Shown: positions 18,206 through 27,705, numbered from the stretch's first letter. The stretch is DNA of 64,000 nt from Aeromicrobium fastidiosum (GCF_017876595.1 NZ_JAGIOG010000001.1:992001-1056000), one strand, 5' to 3'. Numbers and translations are program-made. The notes: a model not told the origin generated them from the sequence alone.

Positions 18206-19087
18206 ATGCGCCTGCACCACCACCAGTTCCGGCACCGACCGCTCGGCACGGCCGTCGTCATCGCGCTCCTGACGCTCGTGGGAGCGTGCACGGGAGGCTC
18301 CGCCGGCGACGAGGAACCACCCTCGGTCCAGGAGCTGGCCGACGGCGAGCTGGCCGGTGGACAGGCGGTCGATCGCATCGAGGTCAGCGAGTCACCGACC
18401 GAGGGCACGGTCGACGTCGCGGTCGTGATGGACGCCGGTGCCACCGCCGCACAGGCGGGCGAGGTGGCCGACGACGCCCGGGCGTTCGCCGAGCGCCACC
18501 GCAAGAGAGCGGCGTCGCGGTGGACGTCGCAGCTGTACGTGGGCGAACCCGGATCGTCGTCGGTGCAGGTGGAGATCTATCCGACCGTCGACGAGTCCGC
18601 CGGACAGGACGTGGCCGACGCCTTCGCGCTCGCGTCCCTGCCGGGGGTCACCAGCGCATCCTTCGCCGGCGGCACGCCCTACATCGAGGTCGGCGAGGTG
18701 GCCGATGTCGTCGCACTCGTCCCGAGGCTCCGGGCGAGCCCTGCCTGGGACGAGGGCGGCAACGTGCACGCGGGCGACGACCGGCTACGGATCATGGACG
18801 AGCCCCGACGGGTCACGACCGCCCAGCTCGAGGCGATCGCGCGGGCGTCCGACCGCTACCCCGACGGGAGCTTCGCGGTCGAGGCCGCCGCTTCGGGCGA
18901 GCGCTACCCCGAGGTCTTCGTCAACCACGTCACGAGCGAGCAGGCGACCGAGATCACCCGCACTTTCACCGATACGTCGCTGGCGTCCGACAACACCGAG
19001 GGCTACGAGCTCGACTTCACGATGCGCGCCGAGAGCGCGTCCGATCCCGCCGCGACGGTCGACTCGGCCGGCACCTTCGGACGCTAG
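18206..19087 (+). CDS. Putative lipoprotein of unknown function
   Basis: 293 residues. A His/Arg-rich start, hydrophobic core and lipobox LVGAC (Cys at residue about 28) mark it as a membrane-anchored lipoprotein. The rest is acidic, Ala/Glu/Asp-rich, with no cysteines and no recognised family. It probably contains two related alpha/beta units, judging from the repeated motif type RTFTDTSLAS / VADAFALASLPGVTSASFAGG. The stop codon overlaps by 4 nt, tail to tail (CTAG), the stop of the AlbA-type gene. Confidence 0.7.
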   Translation: MRLHHHQFRHRPLGTAVVIALLTLVGACTGGSAGDEEPPSVQELADGELAGGQAVDRIEVSESPTEGTVDVAVVMDAGATAAQAGEVADDARAFAERHRKRAASRWTSQLYVGEPGSSSVQVEIYPTVDESAGQDVADAFALASLPGVTSASFAGGTPYIEVGEVADVVALVPRLRASPAWDEGGNVHAGDDRLRIMDEPRRVTTAQLEAIARASDRYPDGSFAVEAAASGERYPEVFVNHVTSEQATEITRTFTDTSLASDNTEGYELDFTMRAESASDPAATVDSAGTFGR

Positions 19088-20772
19088 GAACCTGGCCGCG
19101 AGCCCGGGAGGACGTACCTGGCGGTTCTCCGTTCGCCCAGCTGCTCCAGGAGTCCCGCGGCCCGCATGCGTTGGAGAAGCTTGCTCGCCTGCGGGCCATC
19201 GAGCATGCACAGGTCTGCCGCAACGGACCGGACGATCGATCCATACTCGGTCACATAGTTGATCACCATCTGCTCGTGCTGGAGAGGCTCTGTCCCCCGC
19301 ACCCGGATGTAGGCCGAGTCGTCCTCGCTCAATCGGTAGAAAGCGGCTGTCAGATGATGGCGCCGACCGCGACCCACACCCCTGGATTCGACCAGCCCCT
19401 GCTCGACCAGACCGGCCAATGACAGCCGGGCCCGCTGGTCGTCGAGGTGAAGCGCATCGACAATCTCACTGGTCTGCAACGTGCCGTACGTCCGTAGCTC
19501 GTGCAGAACTCGCAACTCGTCCAGCGAGAACTCGCGCTGGGTCTCATCTTCGCGCTGCAGGATGAACCTAGTCATCTCGAGGTCCACTTCCGATATCTCG
19601 AACGAGACCGTCACGGATCGATCCGTCGACCTCGAGTAGTCCGGTTCAGCGCGCCCCGTACGCAACAGCGCATCAAACATCAACCCGACCCCGCGACCGG
19701 ATCTTTCGACGATACCCGCTCGTTTGAACGCGTCGGCCAACGTCCTACTCCGGGGCCTCGACGTCGAGAGCAGGTTGTCCCGCGTGACTCCAGGAGGGAA
19801 TCCTCCAGGGCTTTCGACAGTCAGGAGCTGCCGGTCGATTTGCACTCGCGTCATTCCTCGTTCGGCGTAGTCGCGGTGAACCATGGCGTTAGCGACTGCT
19901 TCGCGGACCGCGATCTGCGGAATTCGCTGCACTGCGAGTCGATGAAGACCCCATTGAATCTCGCTCTCCGCGTTCCGCGACTGCACGGCCGCAAACAGCT
20001 CCTCAGCACTTCTGAGCAGGGGTCTGGCGAAGTCATCGTTGACCGACACCTTCAACCCGTTGAGCTCGACGAAGGCCGCCTCGGCGTTGGGTACGAACCG
20101 CCGCAGCGACGCCTCTCGCCCGAACAGCAGGATCCCACCGAGTGTCACCGTGTGATCGGCAACGCCCCCGCTTCGCAGAACTCCGAGCGCACGTCCCAGA
20201 TCCTGGTCGGAGAGCTTCGCGATCGACTGGTCGCCGCCCGGCCGACCCGCCATCGTCCGAAACCGCTCGAACTCGGCGGGATCGAGATCATCGAGCGTCG
20301 CAGAACGGGCCTCGACATCGGCGTAGTCCTGGCCGGAGAGGACAAACTGCTGCGACCACATCTCCATCGGCTCGTACGGCACGCACTCCGGAGAGCCATC
20401 GACCTTCAGCGATCGACGTTTGTACACCCCGTCCTTGGTTCCCGTCACGGTCTGAGCGGGCGGCACGTCGATGATGATGACCTCGCCCTCGGGCACTGTT
20501 TCGACTGTAACGGCGCAGACGAGCGAGGGGTTCGTGCGATTGAGGATCAATGCCTCGACCAAGGTGGGGTTCGTCGCCGCCCCATGGCGCGGAGGGGTCC
20601 CGGTCACAGTCCCGTCATCGTCAACTCCCACGAGAATGGAGCCGCCAGGACCGTTGGCCATGCAGACAGCCGCTTCGATCAACGTGCGGTCATTCGGAGC
20701 AGGTCGACCCCGCTTGAACTCGACCGACAGTGACTCGCCGGCCCCGGCAAGTTCAAAGGTCCTTACCGCCAT
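19084..20772 (-). CDS. AlbA_2 (Schlafen-like)/ATP-binding transcriptional regulator
   Basis: 562 residues. The N-terminal AlbA_2/Schlafen-type domain shows ESLSVEFKRG, GGSILVGVDDDG and GVYKRRSLKVDG. A middle domain resembles the COG2865-type ATP-binding region (REAVANAMVHRDYAERG, then GVTRDNLLSTSRPRSRTLADAFKRAGIVERSGRGVG). The C-terminus is winged-helix. Proteins of this class are often called transcriptional regulators or divergent AAA-4 proteins and occur on genomic islands and near defence genes. The gene has visibly lower GC and less biased codons than its neighbours, and an AT-rich leader, suggesting transfer. It lies 62 bp downstream of dnaB. Start ATG at 20772, with a leaderless box. 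Confidence 0.85.
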   Translation of the reverse strand: MAVRTFELAGAGESLSVEFKRGRPAPNDRTLIEAAVCMANGPGGSILVGVDDDGTVTGTPPRHGAATNPTLVEALILNRTNPSLVCAVTVETVPEGEVIIIDVPPAQTVTGTKDGVYKRRSLKVDGSPECVPYEPMEMWSQQFVLSGQDYADVEARSATLDDLDPAEFERFRTMAGRPGGDQSIAKLSDQDLGRALGVLRSGGVADHTVTLGGILLFGREASLRRFVPNAEAAFVELNGLKVSVNDDFARPLLRSAEELFAAVQSRNAESEIQWGLHRLAVQRIPQIAVREAVANAMVHRDYAERGMTRVQIDRQLLTVESPGGFPPGVTRDNLLSTSRPRSRTLADAFKRAGIVERSGRGVGLMFDALLRTGRAEPDYSRSTDRSVTVSFEISEVDLEMTRFILQREDETQREFSLDELRVLHELRTYGTLQTSEIVDALHLDDQRARLSLAGLVEQGLVESRGVGRGRRHHLTAAFYRLSEDDSAYIRVRGTEPLQHEQMVINYVTEYGSIVRSVAADLCMLDGPQASKLLQRMRAAGLLEQLGERRTARYVLPGSRPGS

Positions 20773-20778
20773 GACAGC

Positions 20779-20784
20779 ATATTA
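20779..20784 (-). promoter_or_regulatory. -10 box TAATAT of a leaderless transcript in an AT-rich gap
   Basis: Minus-strand TAATAT lies 6 nt before the ATG at 20772. The 62-bp gap to dnaB is unusually AT-rich. It holds an inverted pair TTATCAA (20782-20788) / TTGATAA (20825-20831), and a TTGACA (20833-20838) overlapping the dnaB stop codon. Confidence 0.55.
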
Positions 20785-20834
20785 TCAAAGTTTTGACCAC
20801 TTAGCGGTAGTCCGACTTATCGTGTTGATAACTG

Positions 20835-22259
20835 TCAACCAAAGAACTCGCCGGCGGCGACGGCCGGGGGCTCGGCGTCACGGGCCATCGGCGTGAACCG
20901 TGAGTAGTGACCCTGGAAGCTGACGGCGATCTTGTTGGTCGGGCCCGAGCGGTTCTTGGCGATGATGATGTCGGCTTCGCCCGGACGGTCGGACTCGCCG
21001 GCGCCCTGGGCGTCGGGACGGTTGAGCAGCAGCACGATGTCGGCATCCTGCTCGATCGAGCCCGACTCACGCAGGTCGGAGATCTGCGGCGTCTTGTCGG
21101 TGCGCTGCTCGGAGCCACGGTTCAGCTGGCTGATCGCAACGACGGGGCACTCGAGCTCCTTGGCCAGGAGCTTGATGTTGCGGGAGAACTCCGAGACCTC
21201 GACCTGACGGTTCTCGACCCGCTTGCCCGATGTCATGAGCTGCAGGTAGTCGATGACGATGAAGCCCAGACCGTGCTGCTTCTTGATGCGCCGCGCCTTG
21301 GACCGGATCTCGGGCATCGTCATGTTGGGGCTGTCGTCGACGATGATCGGCGCGGAGTTGACCCGCGGCATCGCCTTGGTGATGGCGTCCCAGTCGCGCT
21401 GGTGCATGCCGCCACCGCGCATGTGCCCGATGCTGACGCGCGCCTCGGCCGACAGCATGCGCATCGCGATCTCGGCGCCTGTCATCTCCAAGGAGAAGAT
21501 CGCGCACGGGATCTGGTGCCGGATGGCTGCCGACCGCACGAAGTCGAGCCCGAGCGTCGACTTGCCGACACCCGGACGGGCGGCGACGACGATCATCTGG
21601 CCGGCGCGGAAGCCCGTCGTGAACTTGTCGAGATCGGGGAAGCCCGAGGGCACGCCCGAGAGGGTGCCGTCGCGGCCCTGGATCTCCTCGATCTCGTCGA
21701 TCGTGAGCGGCATGAGCTCGGAGACCAGCCGGTAGTCCTCGGCCTGGCTGGTGCCGTCGACGTCGAGCACCTCGGCCTGAGCGCGGTCGACGATCTCGGA
21801 CAGCTCGCCCTCCTGCGCCTGCCCCATCTGCGCGATGCGCTGACCGACCTGCACGAGCCGGCGGAGCACGGCCTTCTCACGGACGATGTGGGCGTAGAAG
21901 TCGACGTTGGACGCGATGGGCACGGTCTGCACGAGATCGTGCAGATAGGGCGCGCCGCCGATGCGTCCGACCTCGCCGCGTCGCTGCAGCTCGGCGGCGA
22001 CCGTGATGGCGTCGGCGGGCTCACCTCGGTTGGCGAGGTCGACGATGATGTCGAAGATCAGCTCGTGGGCGGGACGGTAGAAGTCGCGGCCCTGGAGGAT
22101 GTCGGCAGCCGGATCGATCGCGTTCTTGCTGATCAGCATCGCACCGAGGACGCTCTGCTCGGCCGCGATGTCCTGGGGTGGGACGCGCCCTGATCCGGGG
22201 TCTTCGCCGGGCCCGGGGCCTGCCTCGTAGAGGTCCGCCACACTCACCGATGAGCCCAC
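20835..22259 (-). CDS. dnaB: Replicative DNA helicase DnaB
   Basis: Hexameric 5'-3' helicase of the replisome. The N-terminal primase-interaction domain (PPQDIAAEQSVLGAMLIS) is followed by a RecA-like motor: Walker A ARPGVGKST (about residues 226-234), FSLEMTGAEIAMRMLS, FIVIDYLQLM (Walker B), and the C-terminal QDADIVLLLNR / ADIIIAKNRSGPT motifs. It is intein-free and of full family length (474 aa from this start). I prefer the GTG at 22259, which has GGGAGA just upstream. GTG 22247 and TTG 22289 are in-frame alternatives. It lies head to head with the MATE gene across a DnaA-box-rich gap. Confidence 0.95.
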   Translation of the reverse strand: MGSSVSVADLYEAGPGPGEDPGSGRVPPQDIAAEQSVLGAMLISKNAIDPAADILQGRDFYRPAHELIFDIIVDLANRGEPADAITVAAELQRRGEVGRIGGAPYLHDLVQTVPIASNVDFYAHIVREKAVLRRLVQVGQRIAQMGQAQEGELSEIVDRAQAEVLDVDGTSQAEDYRLVSELMPLTIDEIEEIQGRDGTLSGVPSGFPDLDKFTTGFRAGQMIVVAARPGVGKSTLGLDFVRSAAIRHQIPCAIFSLEMTGAEIAMRMLSAEARVSIGHMRGGGMHQRDWDAITKAMPRVNSAPIIVDDSPNMTMPEIRSKARRIKKQHGLGFIVIDYLQLMTSGKRVENRQVEVSEFSRNIKLLAKELECPVVAISQLNRGSEQRTDKTPQISDLRESGSIEQDADIVLLLNRPDAQGAGESDRPGEADIIIAKNRSGPTNKIAVSFQGHYSRFTPMARDAEPPAVAAGEFFG

Positions 22260-22624
22260 CTTTTCTCCCGTACCACCCGATGTCGACAACCCTTGCTGTC
22301 GCCACCGACAAACACCGACCCGTCACACTAGGCCTGTCGATCCGGCTGTCCAACACGGTCCCGGAACACCCTGTGCGCAACTGCCCTCCAGGTGTGGAAA
22401 ACGCCGCGCGGCCATGTGCACAGCCGGTGGACGAACATGTGGACAACCAAAAATCTTTTCCGGCCGAACACGCTCTGACCTGCGGAAACTCCTTTTGTTC
22501 GATGTGGAGACAAAATAGTTTTCATGACTCGGTCGTCCACCGCCGCCTGTTCATAGACTTGTCGACAAACCCCGTCACTTTGGTCACTCGTCACCCGCTG
22601 GACACTTTCGGAGAGGCCCGCACG
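22260..22624. promoter_or_regulatory. Intergenic region with a cluster of DnaA-box-like 9-mers
   Basis: 365-bp divergent gap between dnaB and the MATE gene, more AT-rich than its surroundings. It contains one perfect actinobacterial DnaA box, TGTGGACAA at 22438-22446. Near matches are TGTGGAAAA (22393-22401), TGTGCACAG (22415-22423), TGTGGAGAC (22503-22511), TGTCGACAA (22281-22289) and TTGTCGACA (22559-22567). The MATE ribosome site GGAGAGG is at 22610-22616. It may couple dnaB expression to DnaA, or titrate DnaA; no gene was found in it. Confidence 0.55.
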
Positions 22625-23944
22625 ATGCTGTTGAACGAGGTCGATCGGCGCATCGTCGCGGTGGCAGTGCCTGCCTTCTTCGCGCTCGTGACCGAGCCCC
22701 TCATGCTCCTCGCCGACACCGCGATCATCGGCCACCTCGGCACCCCGCAGCTGGGCGGGCTCGCCGCCGCCTCGGTCGTCCTCGGCACCGTCGTCGGCCT
22801 GTGCGTGTTCCTGGCCTACGGGAGCACCGCAAGCGTCGCTCGGCACCATGGAGCCGGTGACGAGCGCGCCGCCTACGGGCTCGCGGTCAGCTCGTTGTGG
22901 CTGGCGGTCGGTCTCGGCGTCGGGCTGGGTGCGATCGTCGCGGCGACCAGCGGGACGCTCGCGGACGAATTGTCGAGCTCACCCGCTGTCGCCTCCCACG
23001 CCCGCGACTACCTGCTGGTGTCGGCGCTCGGAGTGCCGGCGATGCTCCTGCTGCTGGCCGCCACGGGCGCCCTGCGCGGAGTGCTCGACCTGCGCACGCC
23101 GCTCGTCGCCACGATCGTGGCGAACGTGCTCAACATCGTCCTCAACCTGGTGCTCGTGTACGGCCTCGATCTCGGCGTGCGCGGTGCCGCCACCGGCACC
23201 GTCATGGCCCAGTGGCTCGCCGCGACGTGGCTCGTGACGGCTGTCGTCCGCCGCGCGCGCCCCGCGCGGGCGTCGGTGCGACCGCGCATCGCCGAGATCC
23301 TCGCCGCCGCCGCGCAGGGCGTCCCGCTCGTCGTGCGCACCCTGACCCTGCGGGTGGCGGTCGTGCTGGCCGCTCTCGTGGCTGCGGGTCTCGGCGACGT
23401 GCAGCTCGCCGCCCACCAGGTCGCCGCGACGATCGTGGCGTTCCTCGCCTTCGCCCTCGACGCCATCGCGATCGCCGCGCAGACACTCACCGGCCGCACG
23501 CTCGGCGCGGGTGATGCTGCCGGCACCCGGGAGCTCACCCGGCGGATGATCCGGTGGGGCGTCGGCACGGGTCTCGTGGCCGCCGTGACACTGGCCGTCG
23601 CGGCACCCTGGATCCCGCACCTGTTCACGTCCGACCCGGCCGTTCGCAGCGCACTCGTGCCGGCCCTGCTCGTGGTCGCGGCCGTCCAGCCGCTCTCAGG
23701 GGTGGTGTTCGTGCTGGACGGTGTCCTGATCGGCGCGGGCGACGGCACCTACCTGGCCCTGGCCGGCCTCGCGACGCTCGTCGTCTACGTCCCGCTGGTG
23801 GTGCTGGTGGGTGCCACGGGAGCCGGGTTCACATGGCTGTGGGTCGCGTACGGAGGCTTCATCACCGCACGTCTCGCGACACTTTGGCGGCGGCAGCGCG
23901 GCGACACCTGGATGCTGCTCGGCGCGAACCGTTCGGCACACTGA
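22625..23944 (+). CDS. MATE family efflux transporter (DinF-like)
   Basis: 439 residues with about 12 hydrophobic helices in two similar halves. The first shows VPAFFALVTEPLMLLADTAIIGHLG, the canonical start of the DinF/MATE fold; later come AAHQVAATIVAFLAFALDAIAIAAQTLTG and VVFVLDGVLIGAGD. MATE proteins export cationic compounds using Na+ or H+ gradients; the substrate here is unknown. The ATG at 22625 with GGAGAGG upstream is a better start than the long open frame further upstream. It precedes a hydrolase gene by 4 bp. Confidence 0.92.
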   Translation: MLLNEVDRRIVAVAVPAFFALVTEPLMLLADTAIIGHLGTPQLGGLAAASVVLGTVVGLCVFLAYGSTASVARHHGAGDERAAYGLAVSSLWLAVGLGVGLGAIVAATSGTLADELSSSPAVASHARDYLLVSALGVPAMLLLLAATGALRGVLDLRTPLVATIVANVLNIVLNLVLVYGLDLGVRGAATGTVMAQWLAATWLVTAVVRRARPARASVRPRIAEILAAAAQGVPLVVRTLTLRVAVVLAALVAAGLGDVQLAAHQVAATIVAFLAFALDAIAIAAQTLTGRTLGAGDAAGTRELTRRMIRWGVGTGLVAAVTLAVAAPWIPHLFTSDPAVRSALVPALLVVAAVQPLSGVVFVLDGVLIGAGDGTYLALAGLATLVVYVPLVVLVGATGAGFTWLWVAYGGFITARLATLWRRQRGDTWMLLGANRSAH

Positions 23945-23948
23945 TCGC

Positions 23949-24638
23949 ATGACGACCCAGGAGTACGGGCCGGGCCGCCACGTCGAGGTCATCGGCCACC
24001 CCGAGCGGGGCATCGTCCTGCTCTGGCACGGCATGAGCGTCGACCACGGATCGTGCCTGCTGCCCCTGGCGCGCCGGCTGGCCGATGGCGGCGCCATGGC
24101 CCTCGCCGTCGACTGGGACCCCACCGCCGCCGACGGTGGCCGCAGCGACCTGCTGTCGTCCGTGCGTCACGCCCGCGACACCGCGGCCCTCCACGGGCTC
24201 GACCCCGACGACCTCGTGGTCGTCGGCTGGTCGCTGGGCGGCACGGCCGCGGTGAGCCTGGCGGTGCACGCCAAGCGGCTCGGCATCGACCTCGGCGGAG
24301 TCGTGCTGGTCGCACCGGCAGGATCGCCGCACGTGGTCGACCCCATCTCGGGGTCTCGCCTGCCGACGCCGCTGCCGCCGGGTGAGGGACGGTGTCGCGT
24401 CGACGTCGTCTACGGCACGGCCGACACCGTGACACCCCCTGACGTGGTGGGCGGGCTGGAGCTCAGGCTGCGCGCCGCCGGGTGGTCGACGAGCCTGCAC
24501 GCGGTCGACACCGATCACGGCGGCGTCGTCGGGGCCCGTTACCACCCGCGCACCGAGCAGTACCTGCCGTCGACCGACGCCGCGGCGCTGACCGCGCTCG
24601 GACACGTCGCGACGATCGTGCTCGACGCGGTCGGCTAG
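23949..24638 (+). CDS. Alpha/beta hydrolase family protein
   Basis: 229 residues. The fold is recognisable from GIVLLWHGMSVDHGS near the N-terminus (oxyanion region) and the nucleophile elbow GWSLGG (Ser at residue about 93); a late His in VDTDHGG completes a likely triad with an upstream Asp (VYGTADT). It probably hydrolyses an ester or peptide; the substrate is unknown. It starts 4 bp after the MATE stop, so likely one transcript. Its TAG stop overlaps by 4 nt the stop of the convergent substrate-binding protein gene. Confidence 0.85.
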   Translation: MTTQEYGPGRHVEVIGHPERGIVLLWHGMSVDHGSCLLPLARRLADGGAMALAVDWDPTAADGGRSDLLSSVRHARDTAALHGLDPDDLVVVGWSLGGTAAVSLAVHAKRLGIDLGGVVLVAPAGSPHVVDPISGSRLPTPLPPGEGRCRVDVVYGTADTVTPPDVVGGLELRLRAAGWSTSLHAVDTDHGGVVGARYHPRTEQYLPSTDAAALTALGHVATIVLDAVG

Positions 24639-26341
24639 TCGTTCTTCTTCGCCGCGGACTTCGGCGCGAAGCCGACGGTCGTCCAGTCGGGCTGCTCGAA
24701 CTGCGCCGCCCCGTAGTTGAGGACCCGCGGCCGGACGCCCATCGCGATCGGCGTGACCGCCAACGGCACCACCGGGACGTCCTCGAACAGCCACTCGTCG
24801 AGCTTGGCGACCCGTTTGAGCCGCAGGTCGTCGTCGAGCGTGCCGAGCACGGTGTCGAAGCCGGTGCCGAACCGCGCGGTGCCGATGCCGGTGTAGTTCT
24901 CGGCCGAGTCGAGCGGGAAGTACTGCGGCTTGGCCGGGGTCAGCGGGAACGCCGAGGCACGCCGCACGAAGGTCACGAGGTCGAAGTCGAGCGGGATCAC
25001 GACGTCGTCGAAGAAGGTGTCCGCCGGCACGGGGCGAAGGGTCACCGCGATGCCGACGTCACGGAGGTCCGCGGCGATCGCCTTGGCGCGTGCATTGTTG
25101 ACCGGCGTGTCGGCGGGGACGGGCAGCGTCAGCTCGAGCGGCTTGCCGTCCTTGGCGAACATCGTGTCGGCACCCTCGACGTAGCCGGCGTCGACCAGCA
25201 GCTGGCGGGCGGCGGCGGGGTCGTAGCCGAGTTCGGCGGACGAGTCGACGTAGCCCTTCTGCCCCGGGACGAGCAGCAGGCTGCCGAGGGGCGCAGCCGG
25301 TGCGCCCAGGGCCTTGGCCGACGTGGCGGCGATGGGCGTCCGGTCGATCGCCCGGGCCACGGCACGGCGGACCTTGACGTCGGCCAACGGCCCGCGACCG
25401 CCGTTGAGGGTGATCTGCGACCACTCCACGCCGGCGGCTCGCTGGACGGTGCCGGTGCCGCGGGCGATGCGATACGTCGAGGCCTGCAGGTCGACGGCGT
25501 CGAGCTCGTCGTTGACGTAGGCCTCGGCCTGCAGCTCGGGATCGCCGATGTTCCAGGTGATCTCGTCGAGCTTGGGCTTGTCGCCCCACCACCGCGGATT
25601 GGGCTTCTGCGTCACGACACCCGCGTCGCGGTCGATCGACGACACCACGAAGGGGCCGTTGGACGAGATCGCGCGGGTGCGGAAGGCCTCGTTGAACAGC
25701 TGGGGCGACGACGAGACGTTGGACGCCAGCCGTGGGTAGACGTACTGCGGCCACTCGGCCGTGGGCGTCGAGAACGTGACGGTGTACGAGAACGTGTCGT
25801 CGCCCTGCACGACGTTCGAGATCGCGTCGTAGCCGGCCGTCGAGATGACCTGGTAGGCCTCGTCGGAGCCGTTCTGGGCCTTCCAGAACGCGATCATGTC
25901 CTTGGCGGTGATGGAGGTGCCGCCCTCCCACACCGCGTCCGGGTTGAGCTCGACCTCGACCGTCAGTGGGCTGTCGTCGACGACCTCGACCGACTCGGCG
26001 TAGTCGGGGTCGACCTCCCAGCCTCCGTCGGCGGTCGTGCGGACGGCGCTGCCTGTCGTGGGCGCGAGGATCTCGGCCGCATCGGACTCGGCGGAGTCGG
26101 ACTGCAGCGGGTTGAAGTTGGTCGGCAGGGCCGAGGCCGCCAGCCTCAGGGTGCCGCCCTGCGACACCTCGGCGGCGTCGGCCTGCTTCCAGGCCGTGCT
26201 CGGCAGCGCGGTGACCGGGGCCTTGGTTGCGGTCGGCTCGGGAGCCGTCTTGTCATCGCCCCCGGACAGCACCGAGCAGCCGGAGAGCACGAGGCTCCCG
26301 GCGAGGAGGGACGACGCCGCTGCGGCGAGGAGGGATCGCAT
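24635..26341 (-). CDS. Peptide/nickel-type ABC substrate-binding lipoprotein (SBP_bac_5)
   Basis: 568 residues. Signal peptide with lipobox LSGC (Cys at residue about 22), then the family 5 solute-binding fold with GGTLRLAASALPTNFNPLQSD near the start, DAVWEGGTSITAKDMIAFWK in the first lobe and DVKVRRAVARAIDRTPIA in the second. Such proteins deliver peptides or similar ligands to an ABC importer, but no permease or ATPase genes are adjacent; it lies downstream of the ribosomal-protein operon on the same strand. It could serve a transporter elsewhere or act as a sensor. Confidence 0.92.
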   Translation of the reverse strand: MRSLLAAAASSLLAGSLVLSGCSVLSGGDDKTAPEPTATKAPVTALPSTAWKQADAAEVSQGGTLRLAASALPTNFNPLQSDSAESDAAEILAPTTGSAVRTTADGGWEVDPDYAESVEVVDDSPLTVEVELNPDAVWEGGTSITAKDMIAFWKAQNGSDEAYQVISTAGYDAISNVVQGDDTFSYTVTFSTPTAEWPQYVYPRLASNVSSSPQLFNEAFRTRAISSNGPFVVSSIDRDAGVVTQKPNPRWWGDKPKLDEITWNIGDPELQAEAYVNDELDAVDLQASTYRIARGTGTVQRAAGVEWSQITLNGGRGPLADVKVRRAVARAIDRTPIAATSAKALGAPAAPLGSLLLVPGQKGYVDSSAELGYDPAAARQLLVDAGYVEGADTMFAKDGKPLELTLPVPADTPVNNARAKAIAADLRDVGIAVTLRPVPADTFFDDVVIPLDFDLVTFVRRASAFPLTPAKPQYFPLDSAENYTGIGTARFGTGFDTVLGTLDDDLRLKRVAKLDEWLFEDVPVVPLAVTPIAMGVRPRVLNYGAAQFEQPDWTTVGFAPKSAAKKND

Positions 26342-26412
26342 GACGCGTGTGCCACCGACAACGGGCCGACACCGCCGAGCCGATGGCTCAGCGGGTCGAC
26401 CCGTCGAGGGGA

Positions 26413-26859
26413 CTACTTGGAGGCGACCACGTTGAGCTTGACCCGGGCGCTGACCTCGGGGTGCACGCGGACGGACACCTCGTGGGCTCCGAGCGACTTG
26501 ATCGGGTTGCCGACCTCGATGCGACGCTTGTCGACCTTGGCACCGGCCTCGCCGAGGGCGTCGGCGATGTCGGAGACCGTGACGGCGCCGAACAGGCGTC
26601 CGCCCGCGCCGGAGCGAACCGGCACGTTGATCGGGTTCGACTCGAGGTTGCCCTTGATGCTCTTGGCCTCTTCGAGGTCGTGGACGGCGTGTGCGTCACG
26701 CGCCGCCTTGATCGACTCGACCTGCTTGGCAGCACCCTTGCTCCACCGGATGGCGAAGTTGCGGGGCAGCAGGAAGTTGCGGCCGTAGCCGTCCTTGACG
26801 TCGACGATGTCGCCGGGGGCGCCGAGGTTCGTGACCTCGTGCGTGAGGATGAGCTTCAT
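26413..26859 (-). CDS. rplI: 50S ribosomal protein L9
   Basis: 148 residues. It starts with the L9 signature [32 protein letters not shown] and has the usual N-domain, long connecting helix and C-domain that bind 23S rRNA near the L1 stalk. The ATG at 26859 is preceded by AGGGGT. Last gene of the rpsF-ssb-rpsR-rplI operon, 9 bp after rpsR. Confidence 0.97.
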   Translation of the reverse strand: MKLILTHEVTNLGAPGDIVDVKDGYGRNFLLPRNFAIRWSKGAAKQVESIKAARDAHAVHDLEEAKSIKGNLESNPINVPVRSGAGGRLFGAVTVSDIADALGEAGAKVDKRRIEVGNPIKSLGAHEVSVRVHPEVSARVKLNVVASK

Positions 26860-26868
26860 CGATACCCC

Positions 26869-27105
26869 TTAACGGCCGGTGGTCGTGTAGGGAAGCAGTG
26901 CCATCTCGCGGGCGTTCTTGATGGCCTTGGCGATGAGACGCTGCTCCTGGACGGTGACACCCGTGACGCGGCGCGCGCGGATCTTGCCGCGGTCCGAGAT
27001 GAACTTGCGCAGCAGCGCGGTGTCCTTGTAGTTGATGTCGGTGACCTTGGCCGCGGCGAGCGGGTTGCTCTTCTTCTTCGGCTTGCGGACGACTGGCTTA
27101 GCCAT
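26869..27105 (-). CDS. rpsR: 30S ribosomal protein S18
   Basis: 78 residues, with the S18 motif ([28 protein letters not shown]) and a basic N-terminal tail. No zinc-binding CXXC pair is present, so this is the Cys-minus form. AGGAG lies 4 nt before the ATG. Third gene of the operon, 33 bp after ssb. Confidence 0.97.
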   Translation of the reverse strand: MAKPVVRKPKKKSNPLAAAKVTDINYKDTALLRKFISDRGKIRARRVTGVTVQEQRLIAKAIKNAREMALLPYTTTGR

Positions 27106-27138
27106 GTTGCTCCTGTGATTCGTGAATGACGTGAGTGG

Positions 27139-27705
27139 TTAGAAGGGGGGCTCTTCGGACGCGCCGGAGCTTCCACCCCATGAACCAGACCCACCCTGCG
27201 CCGGCTGCGACGACCAGGGGTCGTTCGCGGGTGCCGGTGCACCTCCGCCGGAGTTGCCTCCGCCGTAGCCACCACCTTGGTTGCCTCCGCCTCCGCCGCC
27301 GTTGCCGCCGCCGAAGCCACCTCCGCCGCCACCGCCGGAGCGGTTGGCGCGGGTGACCTTGGCCGTGGCGAAGCGCAGCGAGGGACCGATCTCGTTGACC
27401 GTCATCTCGACGCTCGTGCCACGGGATCCGTCCTGGCGCTCGTAGTTGCGGATGCTCAGCGGGCCCTGGACGATGACCTGCTGACCCTTCTGCAACGACT
27501 CGGCGACGTTCTCGGCGAGCTGGCGCCATGCGGCACAGCGGATGAACAGAGCCTCGCCGTCCTTCCACTCGTTCGTCTGACGGTCGAGGGTACGAGGCGT
27601 CGACGCGACGGTGAAGTTGGCAACTGCGGCGCCCGAAGGAGTGAACTTGAGCTCCGGGTCGTCGGTCAGGTTGCCGATGACGGTGATGATCGTTTCGCCT
27701 GCCAT
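27139..27705 (-). CDS. ssb: Single-stranded DNA-binding protein
   Basis: 188 residues. OB-fold in the first 110 residues ([25 protein letters not shown], then [26 protein letters not shown]), a Gly/Asn-rich flexible linker, and an acidic C-terminal tip ending EEPPF that recruits partner proteins (EEPPF in place of the usual DDDIPF/DDEPPF). The true start is the ATG at 27705 with AAAGG 9 nt upstream; the open frame continues to 27783 without a ribosome site. Second gene of the rpsF operon. Confidence 0.96.
   Translation of the reverse strand: MAGETIITVIGNLTDDPELKFTPSGAAVANFTVASTPRTLDRQTNEWKDGEALFIRCAAWRQLAENVAESLQKGQQVIVQGPLSIRNYERQDGSRGTSVEMTVNEIGPSLRFATAKVTRANRSGGGGGGGFGGGNGGGGGGNQGGGYGGGNSGGGAPAPANDPWSSQPAQGGSGSWGGSSGASEEPPF

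Noticed and set aside
20835..22259. Intein in DnaB
   Set aside because: Actinobacterial dnaB genes often carry inteins, but the P-loop and following motifs here are continuous and the length is that of an uninterrupted helicase.
24482..26788. Plus-strand frame of 768 codons
   Set aside because: It lies opposite the substrate-binding protein and rplI genes and has the Arg/Gly/Val composition of GC-rich antisense frames.
27139..27340. Gly-rich repetitive DNA as a mobile or satellite repeat
   Set aside because: It encodes the normal flexible linker of SSB.
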